Both the position numbers and the translations under genes were made by a program. Shown one piece after another: positions 8,822 through 16,612 of a DNA stretch of 64,000 bases; within the stretch, counting starts at the first letter, position 1; the number at the start of each line of letters is the position of its first letter. The notes under the pieces were generated by a model. It ran no database searches and was not told the origin of the DNA. It worked only from the letters and a program-made list of their open reading frames with translations. The stretch is from NCBI RefSeq assembly GCF_002797535.1, contig NZ_PGFD01000001.1, positions 1,674,001 to 1,738,000 of the forward strand, read 5' to 3'. This DNA comes from Chryseobacterium geocarposphaerae (GTDB taxonomy: Bacteria; Bacteroidota; Bacteroidia; Flavobacteriales; Weeksellaceae).

Positions 8822-11176
8822 TTAATTTTTAATCACTTTAAAAGTTTCCCATCCTTTTTCTGTTCTGGCTCTGATGAGATAAACACTTTGTGGATAAGAT
8901 GAGATATCAATAGCACTTTTTCCGGATAGCTTTTCTTTTTTCATAATAATTTTTCCAGCCAAATCAAAGACGTATAGCTCATCAACCGGAAGATCTGAAA
9001 TAATGTTTATCGGACCTTTGGTAGGATTTGGAAAAACTTTTATTTGATGCTCAGTTTCGCTACCTGCTTCGGTTTCCAGTTTTTTATTCAGATAGTTGTG
9101 AGAAGTATTTTTATCACATTCTGTAAGTGTTGCACGTTGTAAAATAAGTCTCAAAAGAAGATCATTCAACTTTTCAACTTCATAAGATTCTACGGTAGGT
9201 TCAATGTGATTGTTCCCGATTCCGCTGTGATTGGTAAGAAAAGTATATGTACCGTTCGTCATCAGCGCAAAAGTTCTCATCAAATATTCTGTTTGCTTAT
9301 CAATATCGCTTGCAGACAGAGGAATGACTGTTATTCCTTTCTGAGATGCTATTTTTATGTATCTAAAAAGCTTGTCAATATTTTCTTCTGATTGATGTGG
9401 AGGTGCATCAAGAATCAAAAACATGATTTTGGTAGAATTTTCTGTGCTCCATTTCAGTTCATTTACAGAGACATCCATTGCTTCAACTACAGCTTCCGGA
9501 AAATCACCACCGCCTGAAGCATTCTGCTGTTTGATAAAACTTAAAAGCTGGCTCGCATCCTCATTAAAATCAAACTTTTTGGTTACATATTCATCTCCCC
9601 TGTCTCTGTAAAAAACAGAACCATATCTTACCTTCGTATTTTTCAGGTTAGATTCTACTTTTTTTAGAACATCCAAAAGTTCAGACTGTAAATAAGCAAT
9701 TTCGTCTCCCATGGAACCGGTCGCATCAACTACAAATGCAAGATCTAAAGCTCTCTTTTCAATACATGGTTTATCTACAACAATAAGATTTTGTCCGTTT
9801 TTGAATTCTTTAGGATTATTACTGATTATGTTATTTGATTGATCTTTCAAAATATATTTTCCTATATTTTTCTCGTCGTTAGTTATTGGATTAATCCATA
9901 ATTCTGCATTTCCAAGATTATCAGTAACGGATTCCCAGACTACTTCATTTTTATCATTAACCAACTTTAGTTTTTCTCCTACTACAGGCTTTTTATTTTT
10001 ATTCACCAGTTGTACAGATACCCTTCTTTCAGGGAAAAATTTCCATTCATTTTTATATCTTTCTAAAGCAGGCACAGCAATATCCATCCAATAATTCCAT
10101 TTAGAAAAATCGTTTACTTCTCCTGCAGTAAGCTGTCCCGCTTTTGGAAGTACTTCTTCTTTGTCTACAGGTTTATCTACAATATCGGTTTTTGCTTTTG
10201 GGAAAAGCTTTTTCATGAATTTACCAAACTTTTTATTTTTTGATTTTGAAGCATCTTTAGTAGAAATTACAATTACGCCATTTGTCGCTCTGCTTCCATA
10301 TACAGAAGTTGCAGCTGCATCTTTAACCACTGAAACTTCTTTAATGTTTTCAGGTTTTAATTTTTTAAATTTCTCTCCGCTTGCAATCTCACCGTTAATA
10401 ATATATAACGGTTCTGAACCTTCTTTAATTGATGCAACTCCACGAATACGAATAGCACCTGTGTAAGAGCCCGGCGTTCCGGAAGAAGAACTGATTGATA
10501 ATCCTGGAGCTTCTCCACTTAAAGAATTTAAAAATCCTGCACTTGATGAATTATTAGCAATAAGATTTCCGCTTACAGTTGAAGATGATGCTACAGATTT
10601 AGTTACTGTTTTACTGTACCCAAGCGCTACAACCTCTTCAATATTTTTTTCTTTATAGCCACTGTCTACAGGAACATAAGGAACTTCTTTATTAATTGCG
10701 ATTGGTTTAATTTTATAATTTTTAGCACTAATAATTAATGGTTTTTCTTCAAAAATAAAATCCAATTCTATATTATGGCGATTATATAATCTTTTTGCCT
10801 CTTCATAAGCTAATACTTTTTGGTTTCGATTCTCTTTTAAAGCATTAGCTTCTTTTTCAATATTAGACTTTACCGTACTGTCAATCGTCTGAACATTTGA
10901 ATTTGCATTTGATGAAACCGTATTCTGAACAATCGCAGGCTTTTCAATTTCAGAAACATCATTTTTATTGATAAAATAGAATGCTCCCAAACCAATAATC
11001 AAGCTCGCTGCAATTCCATAAGGAATCCAAATCGGAATGATTCTTTTTTTATTTTCTTTCTTATCCAGTTTTTCTTCAACCTGAGCCCAAACTTTATCAA
11101 AACCAGGAAAAGTCGCTGGTTCTTCTGCTTTAGAAGCCTCATTGAATTTTTTATCGATATCGTGATTATTTTCCAT
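8822..11176 (-). CDS. Membrane-anchored plug-VWA protein with anti-sigma-like N-terminus and T9SS-type C-terminal domain
   Basis: This 784-residue protein has no cleavable signal peptide. It starts with about 46 polar, charged residues (FPGFDKVWAQVEEKLDKK), then one membrane segment (about 48-66, YGIAASLIIGLGAFYFI). This is the layout of anti-sigma factors encoded next to ECF sigma genes. Outside the membrane it carries a SusC-type plug (about 180-310, EEVVALGY, IRGVAS, PLYIINGE, VVKDAAATSVYG). Next comes a von Willebrand A domain with a MIDAS motif D484-A-T-G-S488, and last a T9SS type A-like sorting domain (about 712-784, VFPNPTKG). Its start is 12 bp after the sigma factor gene. It probably controls that sigma factor in response to an envelope signal. 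The exported sorting domain on an inner-membrane-anchored protein is odd. Confidence 0.8.
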   Translation of the reverse strand: MENNHDIDKKFNEASKAEEPATFPGFDKVWAQVEEKLDKKENKKRIIPIWIPYGIAASLIIGLGAFYFINKNDVSEIEKPAIVQNTVSSNANSNVQTIDSTVKSNIEKEANALKENRNQKVLAYEEAKRLYNRHNIELDFIFEEKPLIISAKNYKIKPIAINKEVPYVPVDSGYKEKNIEEVVALGYSKTVTKSVASSSTVSGNLIANNSSSAGFLNSLSGEAPGLSISSSSGTPGSYTGAIRIRGVASIKEGSEPLYIINGEIASGEKFKKLKPENIKEVSVVKDAAATSVYGSRATNGVIVISTKDASKSKNKKFGKFMKKLFPKAKTDIVDKPVDKEEVLPKAGQLTAGEVNDFSKWNYWMDIAVPALERYKNEWKFFPERRVSVQLVNKNKKPVVGEKLKLVNDKNEVVWESVTDNLGNAELWINPITNDEKNIGKYILKDQSNNIISNNPKEFKNGQNLIVVDKPCIEKRALDLAFVVDATGSMGDEIAYLQSELLDVLKKVESNLKNTKVRYGSVFYRDRGDEYVTKKFDFNEDASQLLSFIKQQNASGGGDFPEAVVEAMDVSVNELKWSTENSTKIMFLILDAPPHQSEENIDKLFRYIKIASQKGITVIPLSASDIDKQTEYLMRTFALMTNGTYTFLTNHSGIGNNHIEPTVESYEVEKLNDLLLRLILQRATLTECDKNTSHNYLNKKLETEAGSETEHQIKVFPNPTKGPINIISDLPVDELYVFDLAGKIIMKKEKLSGKSAIDISSYPQSVYLIRARTEKGWETFKVIKN

Positions 11177-11188
11177 TGTTGTAAAGTT

Positions 11189-11707
11189 TTAAATGTTGTG
11201 ATTGACCAAGAGTTCCTGAAGTTTTTTTCTTGCGAAATTCAGTTGAGATTTTGATGTTCCTTCACTGATGGAAAGCATGGTTGCGATTTCCTTGTGCGGA
11301 TATCCTTCAATCGCGAATAGATTGAAAATCGCTCTGCAGCCTTCCGGGAGGAAATTAAGTAACTTAAGAATATCTTTTTCGAAAGAGATGCTTTCTGCGG
11401 GTATATCCGAAGATTCAACCAAGTTTTCATCCAGAGAAATATGAAGCGCTTTCATTACTCTCAGTTTCTGCAAGCATTCATTCACCGTAATTTTCTTTGC
11501 CCAGGCTTCGAAAATATCAGGATTCTGCAACTGATCAAGTTTAGTAAAGATCTTATAAAAAGTATCGGCCAGTACTTCTTCTATATCTTCATCATTTTTC
11601 AGGTAACGTCTGCAAACCGAGTAAAGTTTACCCGCCATCTTTTCGTAGACCTTCCGCTGTGCATTGCGGTCATTCCGTTGACATGCTATTAGTAATTCGT
11701 GTTCCAT
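11189..11707 (-). CDS. ECF-type RNA polymerase sigma-70 factor
   Basis: This 172-residue protein has sigma region 2 at about residues 8-75 (VCRRYLKNDEDIEEVLADTFYK) and sigma region 4 at about 110-165 (LPEGCRAIFNLFAIEGYPHK, then a helix-turn-helix ending in NFARKKLQEL). Region 3 is absent, as in ECF factors. It is the first gene of the leftward cluster and is followed after 12 bp by the membrane-anchored plug-VWA protein. That protein is its probable anti-sigma partner, because it has a short cytoplasmic N-terminus and one membrane span. The target genes probably include the cluster itself; no autoregulated promoter was identified with confidence. Confidence 0.92.
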   Translation of the reverse strand: MEHELLIACQRNDRNAQRKVYEKMAGKLYSVCRRYLKNDEDIEEVLADTFYKIFTKLDQLQNPDIFEAWAKKITVNECLQKLRVMKALHISLDENLVESSDIPAESISFEKDILKLLNFLPEGCRAIFNLFAIEGYPHKEIATMLSISEGTSKSQLNFARKKLQELLVNHNI

Positions 11708-11903
11708 ATGTTGGCTTTATACTCTAATAGATGCAGAAGTTTTGAATTGGGTTGGAAACATCTAAAACTTTTTTTAAAAATATGAAATTTCTTTTCTTCA
11801 ATAATTAATCTAGTATAGCCTAAAAAACAAAATAGGAACTGAAAGACCCTTTTCATAAAAATAAAATCTCTCGTTTAACTTTTCCCTTTGTAACAAATCT
11901 GTA

Positions 11904-11923
11904 ATATGAACGACTATTCATAT
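11904..11923. promoter_or_regulatory. Palindrome upstream of the C1B peptidase gene
   Basis: ATATGAA (11904-11910) and TTCATAT (11917-11923) form a perfect 7-bp inverted repeat with a 6-bp spacer, 20 bp before the start codon. It may be an operator; the regulator is unknown. Confidence 0.35.
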
Positions 11924-11943
11924 AAATAATCTTTTTTATAGTA

Positions 11944-13146
11944 ATGAAAAATACCAAAATTGTGTCATTACTTTTTGTTTTGTCTGCAGGAAGTATGATG
12001 TTTGCTCAGGATGACTTAATCAACAAGTTAAAAAACAACCAATCTCAAAATGCTAATTTCCAGTTCACAACGTTGAAAGATGTAGGAGCAACTTCGGTAA
12101 AAAATCAGGGTTCTTCAGGAACTTGCTGGAGTTATTCAGGAAACTCTTTCCTTGAATCTGAAATGCAGAGAATGGGAAAAAAACCTGTCGATTTAGCGGA
12201 AATTTTCACTGCAAGAAATTCTTATCATGATAAAGCAAAATTATATGTTTTAAATAATGGTGCGATCAGCTGGGGTGACGGAGGAGAATTGCACGACGTT
12301 ATTAATATGTATAAAAAATACGGAGCAGTTCCACAAGATGTTTATACAGGGTTAAAACAAGGACAGACTCTAAATAATTTCTCTGAAATGCAGGGTAAAT
12401 TAAAACCCGTTTTAGATAGCTTGGTTCAGGCTGGTTCCAAAGGAAAATTAACCGATAATTGGATGGCTTCTGTTGATGCTATTTTGGATGAATACTTAGG
12501 AAAAGTTCCAACCAACTTTACGTATGAAGGGAAATCTTATACACCACAAACCTTTGCTAAGGAAGTTGTAGGGATTAATCCTGAAGATTATGTAGAAATT
12601 TCTTCTTACAAAGATTATCCTTATTATCAAAAATTTGTAGTTCCGATTCCTGATAACTGGAGCCACGATTCTGACTGGAATGTCCCAATGAAAGATTTAA
12701 CTGCAATTATTGATAACGCTGTCAACAAAGGATATTCCGTAGGTTGGGCAACTGACGTTTCTGAACCGTATTTCTCTTACAAAAACGGGGTTGCATATGT
12801 TCCGGATATGGATCTGGATCAGATCACCAAAGACAACAAAGGAACTTTATTTACAGAGCCTAAAAAAGACAAAACGATCACTGAAGATATGCGTCAAAAG
12901 GCCTTAAATAATCTTTCCACAACGGATGATCACGGGATGCACATCGTAGGTCTGGCAAAAGATCAGTCTGGTAAAGAATATTATATGGTGAAGAATTCTT
13001 GGGGAGTAACGAATGATTTTGAAGGCTATATCTATGTAACAAGACCTTATGTTGAGTACAAATCTACAGCAATTCTGGTTCACAAAGATACACTTCCAAA
13101 ATCTATTAAAAAGCAGTTAAAGCCAACTAAAAATATTGGATTGTAA
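11944..13146 (+). CDS. Exported C1B-family cysteine peptidase (aminopeptidase C/bleomycin hydrolase-like)
   Basis: This 400-residue protein has a signal peptide (residues 1-21, MMFAQ). The active-site parts of the papain-like C1B family are all visible: oxyanion Gln55 and nucleophile Cys61 in QGSSGTCWSYS, the catalytic His330 in DDHGMHIVG, and Asn351 in VKNSWG. Bleomycin hydrolases are normally cytoplasmic and about 450 residues long, so this is a shorter exported form that probably acts in the periplasm or outside. It is divergent from the sigma factor/A2M cluster. It ends in a good terminator and stands alone. A role in peptide use is likely; a link to the A2M protease-trap candidate is only suggested by position. 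Confidence 0.88.
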   Translation: MKNTKIVSLLFVLSAGSMMFAQDDLINKLKNNQSQNANFQFTTLKDVGATSVKNQGSSGTCWSYSGNSFLESEMQRMGKKPVDLAEIFTARNSYHDKAKLYVLNNGAISWGDGGELHDVINMYKKYGAVPQDVYTGLKQGQTLNNFSEMQGKLKPVLDSLVQAGSKGKLTDNWMASVDAILDEYLGKVPTNFTYEGKSYTPQTFAKEVVGINPEDYVEISSYKDYPYYQKFVVPIPDNWSHDSDWNVPMKDLTAIIDNAVNKGYSVGWATDVSEPYFSYKNGVAYVPDMDLDQITKDNKGTLFTEPKKDKTITEDMRQKALNNLSTTDDHGMHIVGLAKDQSGKEYYMVKNSWGVTNDFEGYIYVTRPYVEYKSTAILVHKDTLPKSIKKQLKPTKNIGL

Positions 13147-13196
13147 GAATCACTTTTTGCCTTTTACCGGCAATTTAGATATTTAAATCTGTTAAG

Positions 13197-13230
13197 ACCG
13201 TTTTCAAATTGAGAGCGGTTTTATTTTTTC
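13197..13230 (+). terminator. Terminator of the C1B peptidase gene
   Basis: A 9-bp stem with two G-U pairs (ACCGTTTTC at 13197-13205 with GAGAGCGGT at 13211-13219) is followed by a T-rich tract. Confidence 0.7.
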
Positions 13231-13247
13231 AATCAATAGAGAAATAT

Positions 13248-13255
13248 TATATTTG
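13248..13255 (+). promoter_or_regulatory. Promoter -7 element of the double-glycine peptide gene
   Basis: TATATTTG matches the Bacteroidota consensus TAnnTTTG and lies 22 bp before the start codon. It is downstream of the preceding terminator, so the peptide has its own promoter. Confidence 0.55.
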
Positions 13256-13277
13256 ATCTTCATCAAAATTATTTACT

Positions 13278-13439
13278 ATGAAAAATTTAAGAAAATTAGT
13301 AAAATCAGACTTAAAAAAGATCAACGGAGGAAATGCTCCGGAATGTCCGGTGGATACAGTTGAATGCTATTATCCGCCTAAAAATGGAAATCCCGGATAC
13401 TGGAAATGTGTTTCAATAACTTTTGGCTGTCCGAATTAA
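13278..13439 (+). CDS. Double-glycine leader peptide, bacteriocin-like
   Basis: This is a 53-codon gene. Residues 1-18 form a leader of the GG type (MKNLRKLVKSDLKKINGG), like the leaders removed by C39-peptidase ABC exporters. The remaining 35 residues (starting NAPECP) are rich in Pro, Tyr and Gly and contain four Cys (23, 30, 44 and 51), which could form two disulfides. Leaders of this form occur on many small bacteriocin-like proteins of Chryseobacterium and relatives. The gene has its own promoter and terminator. No exporter, immunity protein or modifying enzyme lies in the window, so export must depend on a transporter elsewhere. The role could be antimicrobial or signalling. Confidence 0.75.
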   Translation: MKNLRKLVKSDLKKINGGNAPECPVDTVECYYPPKNGNPGYWKCVSITFGCPN

Positions 13440-13447
13440 AACTGAAA

Positions 13448-13482
13448 AACCGCTTCAAGATCATTCCTGAAGCGGTTTCGTT
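13448..13482 (+). terminator. Terminator of the double-glycine peptide gene
   Basis: A perfect 10-bp stem (AACCGCTTCA at 13448-13457 with TGAAGCGGTT at 13468-13477) with a 10-nt loop is followed by TTCGTTT, nine bases after the stop codon. Confidence 0.75.
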
Positions 13483-13621
13483 TAAAAATAATTGATAGGT
13501 AAAAATTTAAATATAAAAAAGTGAATTGCTAAAAGTTACTTTTATTTTTCCTACGTCAAGCCAGAAAAGTTGTAAAATTGAAGGCAAAACAAAATCACGA
13601 TTTACAATTCACAGTATTTTT

Positions 13622-14683
13622 TTAATAAAGAGTTGCCATACTTTCAGCTTTGAAATCTAAAAGATCTTCCGTTTTCCCTTCTTTCACTTTTCTCACCCAT
13701 TCCGGATCCTGTAAAAGCGCTCTTCCAACAGCCACAAGATCAAAATCTCCCCGGTCTAATCTTCTCGTTAATTCCGTTAGATCTGCTTTTTCTGTTCCCT
13801 GTCCGGCAAATGCTCCCATAAAATCTCCTTCAAGACCTACAGAACCTACAGTAATTGTTGGCTGACCTGTAATTTTCTTTGCCCAACCTGCAAAATTTAA
13901 GTCAGAACCTTCAAATTCAGCTTCCCAGAAGCGTCTTTGTGAGCAATGGAAAATATCAACTCCGGCTTCTTTTAATGGTAATAACCACTCTTCCATTTCT
14001 TGCGGAGTATTCGCTAATTTCGTTCCGTAATCCTGCTGTTTCCATTGAGAAAGACGGATGATAATTGTAAAATCCTCTCCTACTGCAGCTCTGATTGCTT
14101 TTACAACATCTACAGCAAATTTGCTTCTTTCTTTCAGTGTTTTTCCTCCGTATTCATCGGTTCTTGTATTGGTAACTTCCCAGAAAAACTGATCAATTAA
14201 ATAACCATGTGCTCCGTGAATTTCAACCACATCAAAGCCAAGATCTTTTGCAGATTTTGCCGAAGCCGCAAACTGGGCAATCGTATCCTGAATATCCTCC
14301 AATGTCATTGTAGAAGCTTTTTCCATATCTACCAAAGGATAATCTTCAGACATCCTCGTATCTCCGACATGCCAGATCTGAGGTCCCATTTTTCCACCAT
14401 TTTCATGAACAGCATCGATTACCTTTTTCCATCCGTTTAATGCTTCTGTTCCGTAAAAATCGGGAATATTCTGCATGTTTTTTGATCCCGGTCTGTTGAT
14501 CACAGTTCCTTCAGAAAGGATCAATCCTACTTCCGAAGCCGCTCTTCTTGCATAATAGTCTGCAATTTGCTGAGTCGGAACTCCGTTATCAGACTGAGCT
14601 CTCGTCATCGGGGCCATTACGATTCTATTTTTTAGTTCTAAATTCTTGTATTGAAAAGGTTTAAATAATGATTCTGTGCTCAT
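13622..14683 (-). CDS. Alkene reductase of the old yellow enzyme family
   Basis: This 353-residue FMN-dependent NAD(P)H:flavin oxidoreductase reduces activated C=C bonds of enals, enones, maleimides or quinone-like electrophiles. Family marks include RIVMAPMTRAQSDNG near the N-terminus, the substrate-anion-binding pair H156/H159 in HGAHGYLIDQFFWE, and the C-terminal FMN phosphate-binding region (DLVAVGRALLQDPEW). The length is normal for NemA-type enzymes. It is divergent from an HxlR-type regulator gene with a conserved N-terminal Cys. The shared promoter region holds GTAAC/GTTAC repeats, so expression is probably induced by electrophiles. The exact substrate cannot be read from the sequence. 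Confidence 0.93.
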   Translation of the reverse strand: MSTESLFKPFQYKNLELKNRIVMAPMTRAQSDNGVPTQQIADYYARRAASEVGLILSEGTVINRPGSKNMQNIPDFYGTEALNGWKKVIDAVHENGGKMGPQIWHVGDTRMSEDYPLVDMEKASTMTLEDIQDTIAQFAASAKSAKDLGFDVVEIHGAHGYLIDQFFWEVTNTRTDEYGGKTLKERSKFAVDVVKAIRAAVGEDFTIIIRLSQWKQQDYGTKLANTPQEMEEWLLPLKEAGVDIFHCSQRRFWEAEFEGSDLNFAGWAKKITGQPTITVGSVGLEGDFMGAFAGQGTEKADLTELTRRLDRGDFDLVAVGRALLQDPEWVRKVKEGKTEDLLDFKAESMATLY

Positions 14684-14706
14684 TTTTAAATATGTTTTTT
14701 ATATTT

Positions 14707-14721
14707 GTTACACAAAGTAAC
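14707..14721. promoter_or_regulatory. HxlR operator half-sites at the alkene reductase promoter
   Basis: GTTAC (14707-14711) and GTAAC (14717-14721) form an inverted pair overlapping a TTACTTTG sequence on the minus strand that could be the -7 element of the alkene reductase gene. Confidence 0.45.
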
Positions 14722-14763
14722 TAATAATAGTTCATTTTTGTATCTTTTACATTTAAAAAAGTG

Positions 14764-14803
14764 GTAACTTTGCAGTAACCTACATTAGTAACGTAAAAGT
14801 AAC
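14764..14803 (+). promoter_or_regulatory. HxlR promoter with four GTAAC repeats
   Basis: TAACTTTG (14765-14772) matches the -7 consensus. GTAAC occurs at 14764, 14775, 14788 and 14799, that is two pairs each spaced 11 bp, between the -7 element and the start codon. This suggests direct autoregulation. Confidence 0.5.
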
Positions 14804-14805
14804 AT

Positions 14806-15195
14806 ATGAAGCAAAATGAATTAATGGCTTACAGCTGTCCTTTAGGAAAAGCAATGTCTGCCTTAGGAAGCAAATGGAAACCGATCATCGTATTGGTCAT
14901 TAAGGACCGAAAATTACGTTTTGGAGAACTTGCGGTACGAATTAATGTAATTTCCAGGAAAGTCTTAACCGACCAGTTACGTGAAATGGAAGCCGACGGA
15001 TTGGTAATTCGTGAAGAGTTTAAAGAAATTCCTCCAAGAGTTGAATACTCGTTAACAGAAAAAGGATTGGCATTGTTACCCATTTTATATCAGCTGGAAG
15101 AGTGGGAAAGGAAATATCATGTGCATGATCCGGATAAAGAGAAAGATTGTAAATTTCTTCTGGAAGAGAAGAAAATAAAAAAGGCTGTCGTTTGA
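14806..15195 (+). CDS. HxlR-family redox/electrophile-responsive regulator
   Basis: This 129-residue winged-helix protein has the family core LGSKWKPIIVLVI, RFGELAVRINVISRKVLTDQ and a wing near PPRVEYSLTEKG. Cys11, in YSCPLGKAM just before the first helix, is where YodB, QorR and HypR carry the thiol that senses quinones, diamide or aldehydes; a second Cys lies near the C-terminus. The gene is divergent from an old yellow enzyme gene, a common pairing. It probably represses both until Cys11 is modified. The family and Cys are seen in the sequence; the sensing role follows from relatives, and the target from position. Confidence 0.88.
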   Translation: MKQNELMAYSCPLGKAMSALGSKWKPIIVLVIKDRKLRFGELAVRINVISRKVLTDQLREMEADGLVIREEFKEIPPRVEYSLTEKGLALLPILYQLEEWERKYHVHDPDKEKDCKFLLEEKKIKKAVV

Positions 15196-15207
15196 TGGTC
15201 TTTTTAA

Positions 15208-16494
15208 TTAATCAGGAAATTCTTTATTAGTGTATTTTTCTTCTGTTAGATTTGTAAACCAGCCTAAAATATTTATATCATGAATTATTTGTTGTTCATA
15301 TTCTTTTGGATAAGGGACTATGTCCTCCACTAAACCAAATTTAAAGCGATGATGTTTGTTTGTAGAGATGAGAATAATTGTTTTGTATTTATATTTCCCA
15401 TATAAATTGAATGATTCAATCGCAAGTTGATTCAAAGTACTAAACATTTCATCTGACATTTCATCAGTGTAGCTAGTAAACAAAACACCAACTCCATTAA
15501 AGTTTCCTATTCTCCTTCCAAAATAAAGGCCAGAATTTTTTGTATTTTTTTCATGGAAATCAAAATAGCTTTGTGAAATCGATCGTCTAGTTAGTCTATC
15601 AAACGATAATAAATATTTTGCTATCTTCTCTCGGTCATCAGTTATATTTATAAGTAATTCGTTTTCAACAAATTTATCTATAAAATAACTAATTCTATCC
15701 GCTTCTTTTTTATTTTCAAATAACTTCTGATTTGTAAATTCCTCCCATTTACCATCAATAGTTAAATAATAATCTGTAATTTCTTCATCGTGTAAAACTT
15801 TAGGAAATTCTCTTTTATTTAATAAAAAGTATGCTAGTAAATCATTTTCAGATCCAGAAACTAACATTGTTTTCATTGATGTATTTAAATTATCATCAGT
15901 TAAAGAAAAAAAATCTTTTTGAGTTTCTGCAGAAAAATCGTCGTCACCTGCTGGAAGAATTATTGTAAATCTATCTTTAAATAACTCTTCTCTTTTTTGA
16001 AGATAATCTATAAAATCCGGAATAGTATCAAGCTCTTTAATTATTGTCTTAAATGTTATCTTATCAAAAACCGTAACAAAATCATTTTTATTAGTTAGAG
16101 AATTAAAAGGATAAAATTTTACGTTTTCACCCAGATTAACTACTATTCTAAAAACTTTTTGAATTTTATCTTTTATAAAAATTTCTTCTATTTTGTCAGG
16201 ATGCTTAATTTTTATTTCTTTATCACTGAAAAGAGTCTTAAAAGCACCTGCTATTTGTTTAGTCGCTTTTGAAATTGTATTATTAAAATATCGTAGATGA
16301 TTTCCTTTAAACTCATAATTTTTAACCGAAAAAATAATCAAAACATCATTAAAGATAACAAGCAAATCACATATTTCCTTTTTGTCACCATTCTCGTATT
16401 TTGGGCTTGGATAACACCAATATTTAAAAAATGAAGAAAATGCTAATTCGTTAACGAAGTCTTCTCCTTCTGTTCCTTTAATTTGACTATCCAT
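15208..16494 (-). CDS. Hypothetical protein with PD-(D/E)XK nuclease-like N-terminus
   Basis: This 428-residue protein is not one I recognise as a whole. Its first 70 residues look like a restriction-endonuclease-type core: E11 in GTEGEDF, then D43 in EICDLLVIF, then S56-V-K58 in IIFSVKNYE, with strand-rich spacing as in PD-(D/E)XK folds. The rest is mixed alpha/beta with Lys/Glu-rich helices and no known motif. No methylase or helicase is adjacent. It lies between convergent HxlR and the E1 dehydrogenase gene and is AT-rich even for this window, which fits an accessory gene. A role in defence or DNA processing is possible but unproven. Confidence 0.6.
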   Translation of the reverse strand: MDSQIKGTEGEDFVNELAFSSFFKYWCYPSPKYENGDKKEICDLLVIFNDVLIIFSVKNYEFKGNHLRYFNNTISKATKQIAGAFKTLFSDKEIKIKHPDKIEEIFIKDKIQKVFRIVVNLGENVKFYPFNSLTNKNDFVTVFDKITFKTIIKELDTIPDFIDYLQKREELFKDRFTIILPAGDDDFSAETQKDFFSLTDDNLNTSMKTMLVSGSENDLLAYFLLNKREFPKVLHDEEITDYYLTIDGKWEEFTNQKLFENKKEADRISYFIDKFVENELLINITDDREKIAKYLLSFDRLTRRSISQSYFDFHEKNTKNSGLYFGRRIGNFNGVGVLFTSYTDEMSDEMFSTLNQLAIESFNLYGKYKYKTIILISTNKHHRFKFGLVEDIVPYPKEYEQQIIHDINILGWFTNLTEEKYTNKEFPD

Positions 16495-16559
16495 AATTTT
16501 TATTAAAAGCTTATATACATAAAATTAAGGAAATTAATGTTATTCTAATCATTCAAAAC

Positions 16560-16590
16560 AAAAAACCGCTCCCAAAAAGAAAGCGGTTTC
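16560..16590 (-). terminator. Terminator of the E1 dehydrogenase gene
   Basis: An 8-bp stem (AAACCGCT at 16563-16570 with AGCGGTTT at 16582-16589) is followed by a T-rich tract in the minus-strand direction. Confidence 0.75.
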
Positions 16591-16612
16591 CAAATTTATC
16601 TAAAAATCCCAA

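Noticed and set aside
13521..13612. GTGAATTG/CAATTCAC inverted repeat downstream of the alkene reductase gene
   Set aside because: The arms are 8 bp and almost 80 nt apart, so a functional hairpin is unlikely.
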